From the NCBI GenBank assembly GCA_965216135.1, contig CBDCFL010000020.1, positions 62,001 to 126,000 on the forward strand: 64,000 nucleotides of DNA, in the 5' to 3' direction. The notes under the pieces were generated by a model, which was not told the origin of the DNA, did not search any database, and saw nothing but the letters and a program-made list of their open reading frames with translations. This stretch comes from CBDCFL01 sp965216135. GTDB taxonomy: Bacteria; Pseudomonadota; Alphaproteobacteria; Rhodobacterales; Rhodobacteraceae. The translations under genes and the position numbers were made by a program. The stretch's first letter is position 1, and the number at the start of each line of letters is the position of its first letter. This document shows positions 51,956 to 60,105 of this stretch, piece by piece.

Positions 51956-53475
51956 CCCACGCTCCCCTCTAGCGAAATCGCCACCAGTTGCTGGGCTTCC
52001 ATGGCGAACTCCATCGGCAGCGCCTGCAAAACCTCTTTGCAGAACCCATTGACCACCAGCGCCACCGCTTCTTCTTCGTCCATGCCGCGCTGGCGGCAGT
52101 AAAACAGCTGATCGTCGTCCACCTTGGACGTGGTCGCCTCGTGCTCGACCCGGCTCGAATTGTTGCGCACCTCGATGTAGGGCACCGTATGCGCCCCGCA
52201 TTTGTTGCCGATCAGCAGGCTGTCGCATTGGGTGTAGTTGCGCGAATTCTTGGCCTTGGGGTGCATGAACACCCGCCCGCGATAGGTGTTTTGGGCGTGT
52301 CCGGCGCTGATGCCTTTGGAGACGATCCGCGAGCGGGTGTTCTTGCCCAGATGCGTCATCTTGGTGCCGGTATCGGCCTGTTGGTAATTATTGGTGATGG
52401 CGATCGAGTAGAACTCGCCCTGGCTTTCATCACCGCGCAGAATGCAGCTGGGATACTTCCACGTCACCGCCGAGCCGGTCTCGACCTGCGTCCACATGCA
52501 TTTGGCCCGCGCCTCGCGGCAATCGGCGCGCTTGGTGACGAAATTAAAGATGCCGCCCTTGCCGTTTTCATCACCTGGATACCAGTTCTGCACGGTCGAA
52601 TATTTCACTTCGGCGTCTTCCAGCACCACGATTTCAACGACGGCAGCGTGCAGCTGGGTGGTGTCGCGTTGCGGTGCGGTGCAACCTTCGAGGTAAGAGA
52701 CATAAGAGCCTTTGTCGGCAATGATCAGCGTACGCTCGAACTGGCCGGTGTTTTCGGCATTGATGCGGAAATAGGTGCTCAGCTCCATCGGGCAGCGCAC
52801 ACTAGGCGGAACGTAAACGAAAGAGCCGTCGGAAAACACCGCCGAATTGAGCGTGGCAAAGAAATTGTCCGATTGCGGCACGACCGAGCCGAGGTATTTT
52901 TTCACCAGTTCGGGATGCTCGCGGATGGCTTCGGACATCGAGCAGAAAATCACCCCTTCCTTGGCGAGTTCGGCCTGAAAGGTGGTGCCGACGGAAACGC
53001 TGTCAAACACCGCATCGACCGCCACTTTGCGGCCCTCGGCGGGCGCGTCTGCGGAGCCCTCGACCCCAGCCAGGATCATCTGTTCCTTCAGCGGAATGCC
53101 CAGCTTTTCATAAGTTTCCAGCAGTTTCGGATCGACCTCATCGAGCGATTTGGGCCTTTCCGCCATGCTTTTGGGGCGGGCGTAGTAATATTGATCCTGA
53201 TAATCGATCATCGGGTAATGCACCATCGCCCAGGTCGGCTCATCCATCTTTTCCCAGCGCTGATAAGCCGCCAGCCGCCAGTCGAGCATCCACTCTGGTT
53301 CGCCGTTTTTCCCGCTGATCAGCCGAACGATATCGGCATTCACGCCCTTGGGCGCATAGTCCATCTCGATCTCGGTTTCCCAGCCGTGTTTATAGGCACC
53401 GCCAAGCGACTTGACCGCCTCGATCGTGTCCTGATCAACACCGTCCTTTACTTTTGCTTCATCCAGGATTTCCAT
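51952..53475 (-). CDS. sufB: Fe-S cluster assembly scaffold SufB
   Basis: 507 residues. Landmarks: CSMSEAIREHPELVKKYLGS, NSAVFSDGSFVYVPPSVRCP, STYFRINAENTGQFERTLII, SYVSYLEGCTAP (conserved Cys), NFVTKRADCREARAKCMWTQ and YRGRVFMHPKAKNSRNYTQC, with the SufB-specific cysteines present. It forms the SufBC2D scaffold with the downstream genes. Length normal. Confidence 0.98.
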   Translation of the reverse strand: MEILDEAKVKDGVDQDTIEAVKSLGGAYKHGWETEIEMDYAPKGVNADIVRLISGKNGEPEWMLDWRLAAYQRWEKMDEPTWAMVHYPMIDYQDQYYYARPKSMAERPKSLDEVDPKLLETYEKLGIPLKEQMILAGVEGSADAPAEGRKVAVDAVFDSVSVGTTFQAELAKEGVIFCSMSEAIREHPELVKKYLGSVVPQSDNFFATLNSAVFSDGSFVYVPPSVRCPMELSTYFRINAENTGQFERTLIIADKGSYVSYLEGCTAPQRDTTQLHAAVVEIVVLEDAEVKYSTVQNWYPGDENGKGGIFNFVTKRADCREARAKCMWTQVETGSAVTWKYPSCILRGDESQGEFYSIAITNNYQQADTGTKMTHLGKNTRSRIVSKGISAGHAQNTYRGRVFMHPKAKNSRNYTQCDSLLIGNKCGAHTVPYIEVRNNSSRVEHEATTSKVDDDQLFYCRQRGMDEEEAVALVVNGFCKEVLQALPMEFAMEAQQLVAISLEGSVG

Positions 53476-53495
53476 ATCTTAGCCTTACCCTCTGG

Positions 53496-54608
53496 TCACG
53501 CCGCACGGGCGCGGTGACGTCCATATGCGCCCGCCCATGCGGCCACGAAGTTGTTTAGGTCATCGTCCCTGGTCGTTGGCCCGATCGAGATACGGATGGC
53601 AGAACCAGCCGCACTTTCATCAAACCCCATCGCGCGCAGCACCCGGCTGGTCTTCACCTTGCCCGAGGAACAGGCCGACCCGGCGCTGACCGCGAAACCA
53701 CCAAGATCCATTTGCATCACCTGGGTTTCGCCTTTCCAGCCCGGCACCATGATGCACGACGTGTTCGGCAGGCGCGCCGCCGCGCCGCCCACGATCACCG
53801 CCTCGGACACTGCATCCAGCATCGCCGCCTCAAAAGCATCCCGCCGCTCGCCCACTTGCCTCCAGACGCCCCGCTCGATCTCAAGCTGCGCGGCCCGTGC
53901 CGCGGCGGCGAAACCGGCAATGCCGATAATATTCTCGGTTCCAGAGCGGCACCCCATTTCCTGCCCGCCGCCGCGGATCAACGGTTGAACATCCAGACCG
54001 CGCCGGATGATCAGGGCACCCGCCCCCTTGGGCCCGCCGATTTTATGCGCCGACAGCAAGGCCGCACTAAACCCCGTCCAGTCAAACCCAAAGGGCACTT
54101 TGCCGAATGCCTGCACCGCATCGCAAAAACAATCTGCCTGATACCCCTGCATATCCTTTGAGGCTTGTTCCCACGCCTGCAAAACCCCGGTTTCGGAATT
54201 CGCCGCCTGCAGCGCGATGCCGTGACGCGCCGCAGTGCCACGGCTGATCTGCCCCATCGGCAGGTCTACGCGGCCGTCGTACTGCACGTCACCGGCAATC
54301 GTTGATGCCAGGACATGAACGCAATCATGTTCGATGTCGCTCGCGGTGATGCCATCCGAATAATAATGGCCAAGCAGCGCCGCCGCCTCGGTCGCGCCCG
54401 ACGTGAAAATAATATCAGATGCCTGCGCACCGGCTGCCGCCGCAATCGTCTCGCGCGCGCCTTCGATCAAGGCCTTCGCCGCCCGGCCCTCGCCATGCAC
54501 GCTCGAGGGGTTGCCGACAATGTCCATTGCCGCAACCATTGCGGCGCGCGCCTCGGCACGCAAAGGCACAGTCGCGTTCCAGTCAAGATAGACCCGGTCG
54601 CCCATCAC
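53496..54608 (-). CDS. Cysteine desulfurase, IscS/NifS-like class
   Basis: 370 residues, a second desulfurase in the operon and different from SufS. RVYLDWNATVPLRAEARAAM, FTSGATEAAALLGHYY, the PLP lysine in LSAHKIGGPKGAGALII and the catalytic cysteine loop AVSAGSACSSGKVKTSRVLR. Group I by the SSGxA/V-type loop. It lies 20 bp before sufB and 39 bp after iscR. Such a gene at this place is common in Rhodobacterales. Confidence 0.94.
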   Translation of the reverse strand: MMGDRVYLDWNATVPLRAEARAAMVAAMDIVGNPSSVHGEGRAAKALIEGARETIAAAAGAQASDIIFTSGATEAAALLGHYYSDGITASDIEHDCVHVLASTIAGDVQYDGRVDLPMGQISRGTAARHGIALQAANSETGVLQAWEQASKDMQGYQADCFCDAVQAFGKVPFGFDWTGFSAALLSAHKIGGPKGAGALIIRRGLDVQPLIRGGGQEMGCRSGTENIIGIAGFAAAARAAQLEIERGVWRQVGERRDAFEAAMLDAVSEAVIVGGAAARLPNTSCIMVPGWKGETQVMQMDLGGFAVSAGSACSSGKVKTSRVLRAMGFDESAAGSAIRISIGPTTRDDDLNNFVAAWAGAYGRHRARAA

Positions 54609-54647
54609 ACACTCAGTTTTTTCTTGGCAAAAATACTCATGATCCCC

Positions 54648-55109
54648 TCAAACCTCATCCACACCGGTCAACAGGCTCGGCACCGCCGGACAGGGTGCCA
54701 ATTGGTTTTTGACCACATCGGACAACCGCGTCTGGTGCAAAAACACATAGACATTGGCCGACAGCACTTCCCAAAGGCGGTTGGCCAGTGATTGCGCTTT
54801 TGACCCCGACACCGCCCCGGTCGCGCCCGCACCCGCCTCCAACGCCGATATGGTCTCATCCACCGCTGCCAGAATATCGGCGACGCGAATTTCCGACGGG
54901 CTTTCGGCCAGCCGGTAGCCACCGCCCGGACCACGCACCGATAGCACCAGCCCGGCGCGTCTGAGTTTCACGAACAATTGCTCCAGATAGGCCAGCGAAA
55001 TATCCTGACGCTCCGAAATTTCATTCAGCGATGAAAGCGCGCCCTTCGGCTGGCAGGCCAGGTCAACCAGCGCCACCATCGCATACCTGCCTTTCGTGCT
55101 CAGTTTCAT
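54648..55109 (-). CDS. iscR: IscR-type Rrf2 regulator without the usual cysteine cluster
   Basis: 153 residues from MKLSTKGRYAMVALVDLACQ, the normal family start; a start 24 codons upstream is also open. Winged-helix domain with ISLAYLEQLFVKLRRAGLVLSVRGPGGGYRL. Where most IscR proteins have three cysteines, this reads SALEAGAGATGAVSGSKAQS, with none; one cysteine remains near the C-terminus (LAPCPAV). Rhodobacter-type IscR is known to lack the triad yet bind an Fe-S cluster. It should repress the suf operon when Fe-S is sufficient. Confidence 0.93.
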   Translation of the reverse strand: MKLSTKGRYAMVALVDLACQPKGALSSLNEISERQDISLAYLEQLFVKLRRAGLVLSVRGPGGGYRLAESPSEIRVADILAAVDETISALEAGAGATGAVSGSKAQSLANRLWEVLSANVYVFLHQTRLSDVVKNQLAPCPAVPSLLTGVDEV

Positions 55110-55193
55110 CGAACCCATACCCGCAATTTCGTTGACCTCAGACGGTCGGGACATTACGTGACTGCAAGCCCGGATCGCCATTAGGTGATCTCT

Positions 55194-55208
55194 TTAGAAA
55201 AATTCTAA
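55194..55208. promoter_or_regulatory. Palindrome upstream of iscR, candidate IscR or iron operator
   Basis: Perfect inverted repeat TTAGAA-AAA-TTCTAA, 85 bp upstream of the chosen iscR start and 57 bp before the divergent hydrolase gene. Position suits autoregulation of the suf operon. Which protein binds is inference. Confidence 0.6.
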
Positions 55209-55264
55209 TGTGCCTGACCAAATTCGTCAAGAATAGGTTCGGCGCGTCAGGGATAGAGAATAGA

Positions 55265-55918
55265 ATGCCCGAAGTCATATTTCCCGGCCCCGATGGCCGG
55301 ATCGAAGGCCGCTACCATCCGCAAAAGGAAAAAGACGCGCCGCTCGGGATCATCCTGCATCCGCATCCGCAATTTGGCGGAACGATGAACAACCGCGTCG
55401 TCTATAACCTGCATTACGCCTTTTTCAACATGGGCTTTACGGTGCTGCGGTTCAATTTTCGCGGCGTCGGGCGGTCGCAGGGCGAATATGACCAGGGCAT
55501 TGGCGAGCTTTCCGATGCGGCCTCGGCACTCGACTATCTTCAGTCGATGAACCAGAATTCCAAACAATGCTGGGTGGCTGGTTTCAGTTTCGGCGCCTGG
55601 ATCGGCATGCAGCTGTTGATGCGGCGCCCCGAGATCACCGGCTTCATCAGCGTTTCGCCGCCCGCGAATATGTATGATTTCAGCTTTCTGGCCCCCTGCC
55701 CGTCATCGGGGCTGATCATCAACGGCACTTCTGACCGTGTCGCCCCACCGCGCGATACATATTCGCTGGTTGAAAAGCTGCACGAGCAAAAGGGCATCAC
55801 CATCACCCATCAGGAAATAGAAGGCGCCGGCCATTTCTTTGAAGATCCGCATATGGAGCATATGATCGGGTCGGTGGACGAATATGTGCGCCGCAGGCTG
55901 ACCGAAACCACTCGTTAA
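55265..55918 (+). CDS. Alpha/beta hydrolase
   Basis: 217 residues from MPEVIFPGPDGRIEGRYHPQ. Core: GIILHPHPQFGGTMNN (oxyanion region), VLRFNFRGVGRSQGEYDQG, the nucleophile elbow CWVAGFSFGAWIG (Ser in GFSFG), an Asp in INGTSDRVAPPRD and the His in IEGAGHFFEDPH. It matches a conserved hydrolase often divergent from iscR/suf in alphaproteobacteria. Substrate unknown. Confidence 0.9.
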   Translation: MPEVIFPGPDGRIEGRYHPQKEKDAPLGIILHPHPQFGGTMNNRVVYNLHYAFFNMGFTVLRFNFRGVGRSQGEYDQGIGELSDAASALDYLQSMNQNSKQCWVAGFSFGAWIGMQLLMRRPEITGFISVSPPANMYDFSFLAPCPSSGLIINGTSDRVAPPRDTYSLVEKLHEQKGITITHQEIEGAGHFFEDPHMEHMIGSVDEYVRRRLTETTR

Positions 55919-55942
55919 ACTGCCGCGGAGTTAGACCATATC

Positions 55943-56185
55943 ATGGCAATGCTGGACGATCTGGCCGAAAAACTGGCGGTGGACACCCTGGCCGCAGTCG
56001 CCAGGAGCGGTGACGAAGCGATCATCGAAAAGGTGTCCAAAGCCGTGGGCGATACATCCGCAACCCTTCAAGAAGCGTTCCTGACCGCGGTGCGGATCAA
56101 ATCCGCCTCGGATCGCGGCCATCAGACCTTGAAGGCGCTGATCCGCGGCGAAAAGATTGACACGCTGGATAATCCCAATCTGTGA
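55943..56185 (+). CDS. Small conserved-looking protein
   Basis: 80 residues, helical, acidic: MAMLDDLAEKLAVDTLAAVA, RSGDEAIIEKVSKAVGDTSA, TLQEAFLTAVRIKSASDRGH. It lies 24 bp after the hydrolase gene and is probably co-transcribed. No motif recognised. Confidence 0.6.
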   Translation: MAMLDDLAEKLAVDTLAAVARSGDEAIIEKVSKAVGDTSATLQEAFLTAVRIKSASDRGHQTLKALIRGEKIDTLDNPNL

Positions 56186-56216
56186 TCGGTGCGCAACGGC
56201 ATGTCCGCGAGGCCGC

Positions 56217-57423
56217 TCAGAAGACGTATTTGTTGACGACGGTTGCGCGCAGCCCGAGACCGGCGACGACCGACAGCAAAGTCGCCATGACCGCCAGTTC
56301 CTCGTCACCGAATGACCAGTTTGTCACGCGCACAAGGATGGCAATCATCGCCACGTGAAGCAGGAATATGTGCACCGATATTTCTGACAAAAGCCGCCTG
56401 CCGCTGCCAATATTGGGTCCAATCCGCAGCGCCAGGACCATCAGAGGTACCGCGATAATCAATTGTTGCACCTGAATTCCAGCCGTTCGAAAAAACACCG
56501 CCCCCAGCGCGACTGATGTCGCCAGAACCATCATTTGTCTGCGTGCACCATCTTCGGCAAGAGCCAGCACCGCACCGGCGAGGAAAGCCGGGAAATAGAC
56601 AATCCAAACCAGTATATCGTTAGCTAGCAGGTCCTGGCCAATGATCAGGAATACCGCGACCGATGTCACCCACGGCTTCAGTCAGGGCATCAAATGTTCT
56701 GGCGAAACCATCCTTCGCAGACTAGCTTGGCAGAAGGCAATCGCGGCCAAGCCGAGCCCGTAAAAACCGATCCCCTGCCAATGGCGCAAAATATAAAACA
56801 GCATGCCAGATCGATGTGATAAATGACCACGGTAGAACCCGCTTGCGCCGCCTCTCCGTTGTCCAAATGCGCCGTGCCGGTGAGGAAGCGCCAGCTCTCG
56901 ATGTTGATCCGGCAAATGACCATGGTGAGAAAAACCGCTGGTGCGATGGTCCCGTTCGCCGGGCGGCAGCCAATCTACCATCGTCTGCCACTGGTTGCTT
57001 CCGTCGACGTATGAATCCGCCGCCCTGCAATCGCGGCCAAGCCGAGCCCGTAAAAACCGTCTGCTGCCAATGGCAAAATATAAAACAGTGCCATCATAGA
57101 AACCAAAGCTGGTGCATGGTCCCGTTGGGCGGCAGCCAATCTACCATCGTCTGCCACTGGTTGCTTCCGTCGACGTATGAATCCGCCGCCCTGCGTGCTG
57201 CATAAACAACAAACCAGACCAAGAACGGGCGCAACAGACGCGACGTGCGCCTTGCGAGCTGAGTTTTGGTGCTGCGATGGATCGCTTGGGTCGTGTAATA
57301 GACCAGAAAACCTGCAAAAATGCCCATTCCCGTGGGCATGAGCGCCTGGCCGGATGTTTTTGAATGAAAAGCAACAATAAAAACGGCAGCCAGGATCCGG
57401 AGTATTTCGACGCCACCGTTCAC
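56217..57423 (-). pseudogene. Acyltransferase 3 (OafA-like) gene, scrambled
   Basis: The start (57423 downward) is normal: NGGVEILRILAAVFIVAFHS, then FAGFLVYYTTQAIHRSTKTQ, RRTSRLLRPFLVWFVVYAAR. After WLPPNGTMHQLWFL a stop and repeated, frame-broken sequence follow (about 56680-57190). The last part (56669-56217) is an intact membrane region, with ISVHIFLLHVAMIAILVR as the final helices. Such proteins O-acylate surface sugars. At least one stop and several frame changes make it non-functional. Confidence 0.85.
56962..57194. repeat. Segmental repeats inside the acyltransferase pseudogene
   Basis: A 67-bp block (GGCGGCAGCCAATCTACCAT...) occurs at 56962-57028 and 57128-57194. A second block (CAATCGCGGCCAAGCCGAGC... 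to TATAAAACAG) occurs at 56737-56802 and 57028-57090 with small deletions in the latter. The middle of the gene is therefore a partly decayed duplication. Confidence 0.88.
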
Positions 57424-57678
57424 CGCTCGTATCTCCCATTGCCGCAGGCGGACAATTCTGCACCGGATGTGCTTGCAATCATTGCATTATTTCTGTGCCG
57501 TTTCAGGAAAATGCGCGCGCTGGGTGAATTGCCTCGCGACCTATGACAAGTTTGCCGCAGCTCAAATGCGGTCAAACTGCGATGATTTTTGTCGTATACT
57601 GTCGTATACCGTCTTTTCACCGCAGGTCGATTGGTCTATCAGGCGCGCAGAAATTGAATCACTCCGAGGCAGGCACCG

Positions 57679-58893
57679 ATGACCAAGATCAAGGTAGAAA
57701 ATCCGCTCGTCGAACTTGACGGCGATGAAATGACCCGCATCATCTGGGATTTCATCAAGAAAAAGCTGATCCTGCCCTATCTGGACATCGATCTGCTCTA
57801 TTACGATCTGGGTATCGAGGAACGCGACCGCACCGACGACCAGATCACCGTCGATGCGGCGGAGAAGATCAAGCAGGTTGGCGCTGGCGTCAAGTGCGCC
57901 ACGATCACGCCTGATGAGGACCGCGTTGAGGAATTTGGCCTGAAACGCATGTATCGCAGCCCCAACGGCACCATCCGCAACATCCTGGGCGGCGTTATTT
58001 TTCGTGCGCCGATCCTCTGCAAGAACGTCCCCCGTCTGGTGCCCGGCTGGACGCGCCCGATTGTTGTCGGCCGCCACGCCTACGGCGATCAGTACCGCGC
58101 CACCGATTTCCGCTTTCCCGGTGCCGGCAAGCTGACGCTAAAATTTGAGGGCACCGATGGCGAAGTGATAGAACGCGAGGTCTTCGATGCCCCGGGCTCG
58201 GGCGTGACAATGGCGATGTATAACCTCGACGCCTCCATTTACGATTTTGCGCGCGCGTCGCTGAATTACGGGCTTAACCTCGGCTGGCCGGTTTATCTGT
58301 CAACCAAGAACACCATCCTGAAAGCCTATGACGGTCGCTTCAAAGACATCTTTGCCGAGGTTTACGAGGCTGAGTTTGAGGAGAAGTTCAAAAAGGCCGG
58401 CATTCATTACGAGCACCGGCTGATCGACGACATGGTCGCCGCGGCGCTGAAATGGTCGGGCGGTTATGTCTGGGCGTGCAAGAATTATGATGGCGACGTG
58501 CAGTCCGATACCGTGGCGCAGGGGTTCGGCTCGCTGGGGTTGATGACCAGCCGGCTGATGACACCGGATGGCAAAATTGTCGAAGCCGAGGCCGCACATG
58601 GTACCGTCACGCGGCACTATCGCCAGCACCAGAAGGGCGAGGCGACCTCGACCAATTCAATCGCCTCGATCTATGCTTGGACCGGCGGACTGAAACACCG
58701 CGCAAAACTCGATCGCAATCAGGCGCTGACCAATTTTTCCGAGACCCTGGAACGTGTCGTCGTGGACACGGTTGAAAGCGGCGATATGACCAAGGATCTG
58801 GCGCTGCTGGTCGGACCAGATCAGCAATGGCTGACGACCGAGGGGTTTCTGGAGAAGATTGACGAAAACCTGAACGCAGCGCTGGCCGGCTAG
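57679..58893 (+). CDS. icd: NADP-dependent isocitrate dehydrogenase
   Basis: 404 residues. Oxidative decarboxylation of isocitrate to 2-oxoglutarate in the TCA cycle. The start MTKIKVENPLVELDGDEMTR and length are of the homodimeric subfamily typical of alphaproteobacteria. RSPNGTIRNILGG binds isocitrate, TDFRFPGAGKLTLKF follows, and DDMVAAALKWSGGYVWACKN and EAAHGTVTRHYRQHQKG carry the metal and cofactor sites. Upstream, GTCGTATAC occurs twice in tandem (57593-57609). Confidence 0.98.
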   Translation: MTKIKVENPLVELDGDEMTRIIWDFIKKKLILPYLDIDLLYYDLGIEERDRTDDQITVDAAEKIKQVGAGVKCATITPDEDRVEEFGLKRMYRSPNGTIRNILGGVIFRAPILCKNVPRLVPGWTRPIVVGRHAYGDQYRATDFRFPGAGKLTLKFEGTDGEVIEREVFDAPGSGVTMAMYNLDASIYDFARASLNYGLNLGWPVYLSTKNTILKAYDGRFKDIFAEVYEAEFEEKFKKAGIHYEHRLIDDMVAAALKWSGGYVWACKNYDGDVQSDTVAQGFGSLGLMTSRLMTPDGKIVEAEAAHGTVTRHYRQHQKGEATSTNSIASIYAWTGGLKHRAKLDRNQALTNFSETLERVVVDTVESGDMTKDLALLVGPDQQWLTTEGFLEKIDENLNAALAG

Positions 58894-58925
58894 CTTCGCA
58901 AACCGGTCCTTACCTCTGCCGCGGC

Positions 58926-58950
58926 GCAAAATTCTTGCCAAGAATTTTGC
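58926..58950. terminator. Palindromes between convergent icd and anmK
   Basis: A perfect palindrome GCAAAATTCTTG-C-CAAGAATTTTGC (12-bp arms), followed at about 58953-58971 by a second one (AGAGTTT / AAACTCT). They lie between two converging genes, so bidirectional termination is likely. The high perfection could also indicate a dispersed repeat. Confidence 0.6.
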
Positions 58951-58986
58951 TCAGAGTTTTGCCCAAACTCTTAGCCTTCACCGCCC

Positions 58987-60048
58987 TCAGCCGCGCGGAA
59001 AGCTGATCACCCCGCCGCAGGTTGGCGCGGCGATGCCGGTGGTGGCCGGATAGGTCGTCGGCAGTCCGGCAGAAACCCGTGCGGCCAAATACGCCACCAT
59101 CGCCGGGCGCAGGGCCAACGGCGCGCAAATAGCGTCAAGGCTTTCGACCGGTTCGCCGAGCGCGGCTGACAGCAAGCGGTCAAATCCCGGGATCGCCGCC
59201 CCCGCGCCGCTCAGAAAGAACCGCGCTGGGATCGCGGGCAAGTGCTGCGCCGCGCCCGCCGCAGATACCGCAATTGCCGCACAGGCGGATCCAACGCCGA
59301 TCTGCGCCACCGAAAGCTGCGGGGAATCATCCCGGTCGAGCACCTTGGGCGGGATTTTCATCGCATAGGCCGCGTCGCACAGGTTTTCGACCACGGCATC
59401 GTCCCAGTCGGGGAATTTGAGCGCGGATCCGAAACTTGCAACCGCCTGTTCGGTGCGAGAGTCAGGTGCCGTCTGCAGGCGCGCCAGCCCCGGTGCCGCA
59501 TCAAATGCCAACAGCGCGCCGGGCTCTGCCGGGTCTTTGCCTGGATCGACGAACATCAGGGTCATCACCCGGCCGAAATCAAAAACGCATGTGGCACCCT
59601 GCCCGTTCATCAGCGCGTGCAGAAAGACCGGCAACAGCGGCCTGCCCGCGCCGCCCATCGTCATATCCGCATCGCGAAAATCCCAGACAACCGGCAAACC
59701 CGCCGCATCGGCGAGCATCTGTCCGTCGCCCGCCTGGCGGGTTTCGCGGCGCAGAGGCTGGTGGTGCAGGGTTTCGCCGTGAAAGCCAATCATCTCCGCG
59801 CCACCGAGCCGGTCAACGAGACCTGCGGCGATATCCTCAACCACACGGCCGGCCGCGCACGCGGACGCCGCGCCGCCGTCGGCAATCGCCTCGGCGATCA
59901 CCGCCTGCGCCTCGGGCCTGTAGGCGGCAAATCCCGCCTCGCCGATCTCGCCCACGCGCACGCCGTCAGATTCAACCGAAACCGCCGACACGCCGCCCGC
60001 AATGCGATCCGCATAGATGCCCAGCACGCTTTTGGGTCTTCCTTCCAT
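58987..60048 (-). CDS. anmK: AnmK-family anhydro-N-acetylmuramic acid kinase, altered ATP site
   Basis: 353 residues. The second half is clearly AnmK: MIGFHGETLHHQP, DGQMLADAAGLPVVWDFRDA, DMTMGGAGRPLLPVFLHALM and the C-terminal FFLSGAGAAIPGFDRLL. It would recycle peptidoglycan by phosphorylating 1,6-anhydro-MurNAc. The N-terminal ATP motif, normally MSGTSxDGVD, reads YADRIAGGVS here, so kinase activity is doubtful. Divergent from tyrS, 57 bp apart. Confidence 0.88.
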   Translation of the reverse strand: MEGRPKSVLGIYADRIAGGVSAVSVESDGVRVGEIGEAGFAAYRPEAQAVIAEAIADGGAASACAAGRVVEDIAAGLVDRLGGAEMIGFHGETLHHQPLRRETRQAGDGQMLADAAGLPVVWDFRDADMTMGGAGRPLLPVFLHALMNGQGATCVFDFGRVMTLMFVDPGKDPAEPGALLAFDAAPGLARLQTAPDSRTEQAVASFGSALKFPDWDDAVVENLCDAAYAMKIPPKVLDRDDSPQLSVAQIGVGSACAAIAVSAAGAAQHLPAIPARFFLSGAGAAIPGFDRLLSAALGEPVESLDAICAPLALRPAMVAYLAARVSAGLPTTYPATTGIAAPTCGGVISFPRG

Positions 60049-60105
60049 CACCGCACCGATATAGCAAAGCCCCGACCAATGCCGACAATGATGACCGGGC
60101 CTGCG

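Noticed and set aside
51988..53517. A 509-codon open frame on the plus strand
   Set aside because: It lies opposite sufB, a certain gene, and its translation is rich in His/Arg/Gly with no domain; a shadow of GC-rich codon use.
54609..54647. Separate promoter between iscR and the cysteine desulfurase
   Set aside because: Only 39 bp, with no -35/-10 pattern; one operon is simpler.
59242..60105. A long N-terminal extension to tyrS
   Set aside because: It runs antisense through anmK; TyrS homology starts at MTYHPKS and length is normal from there.
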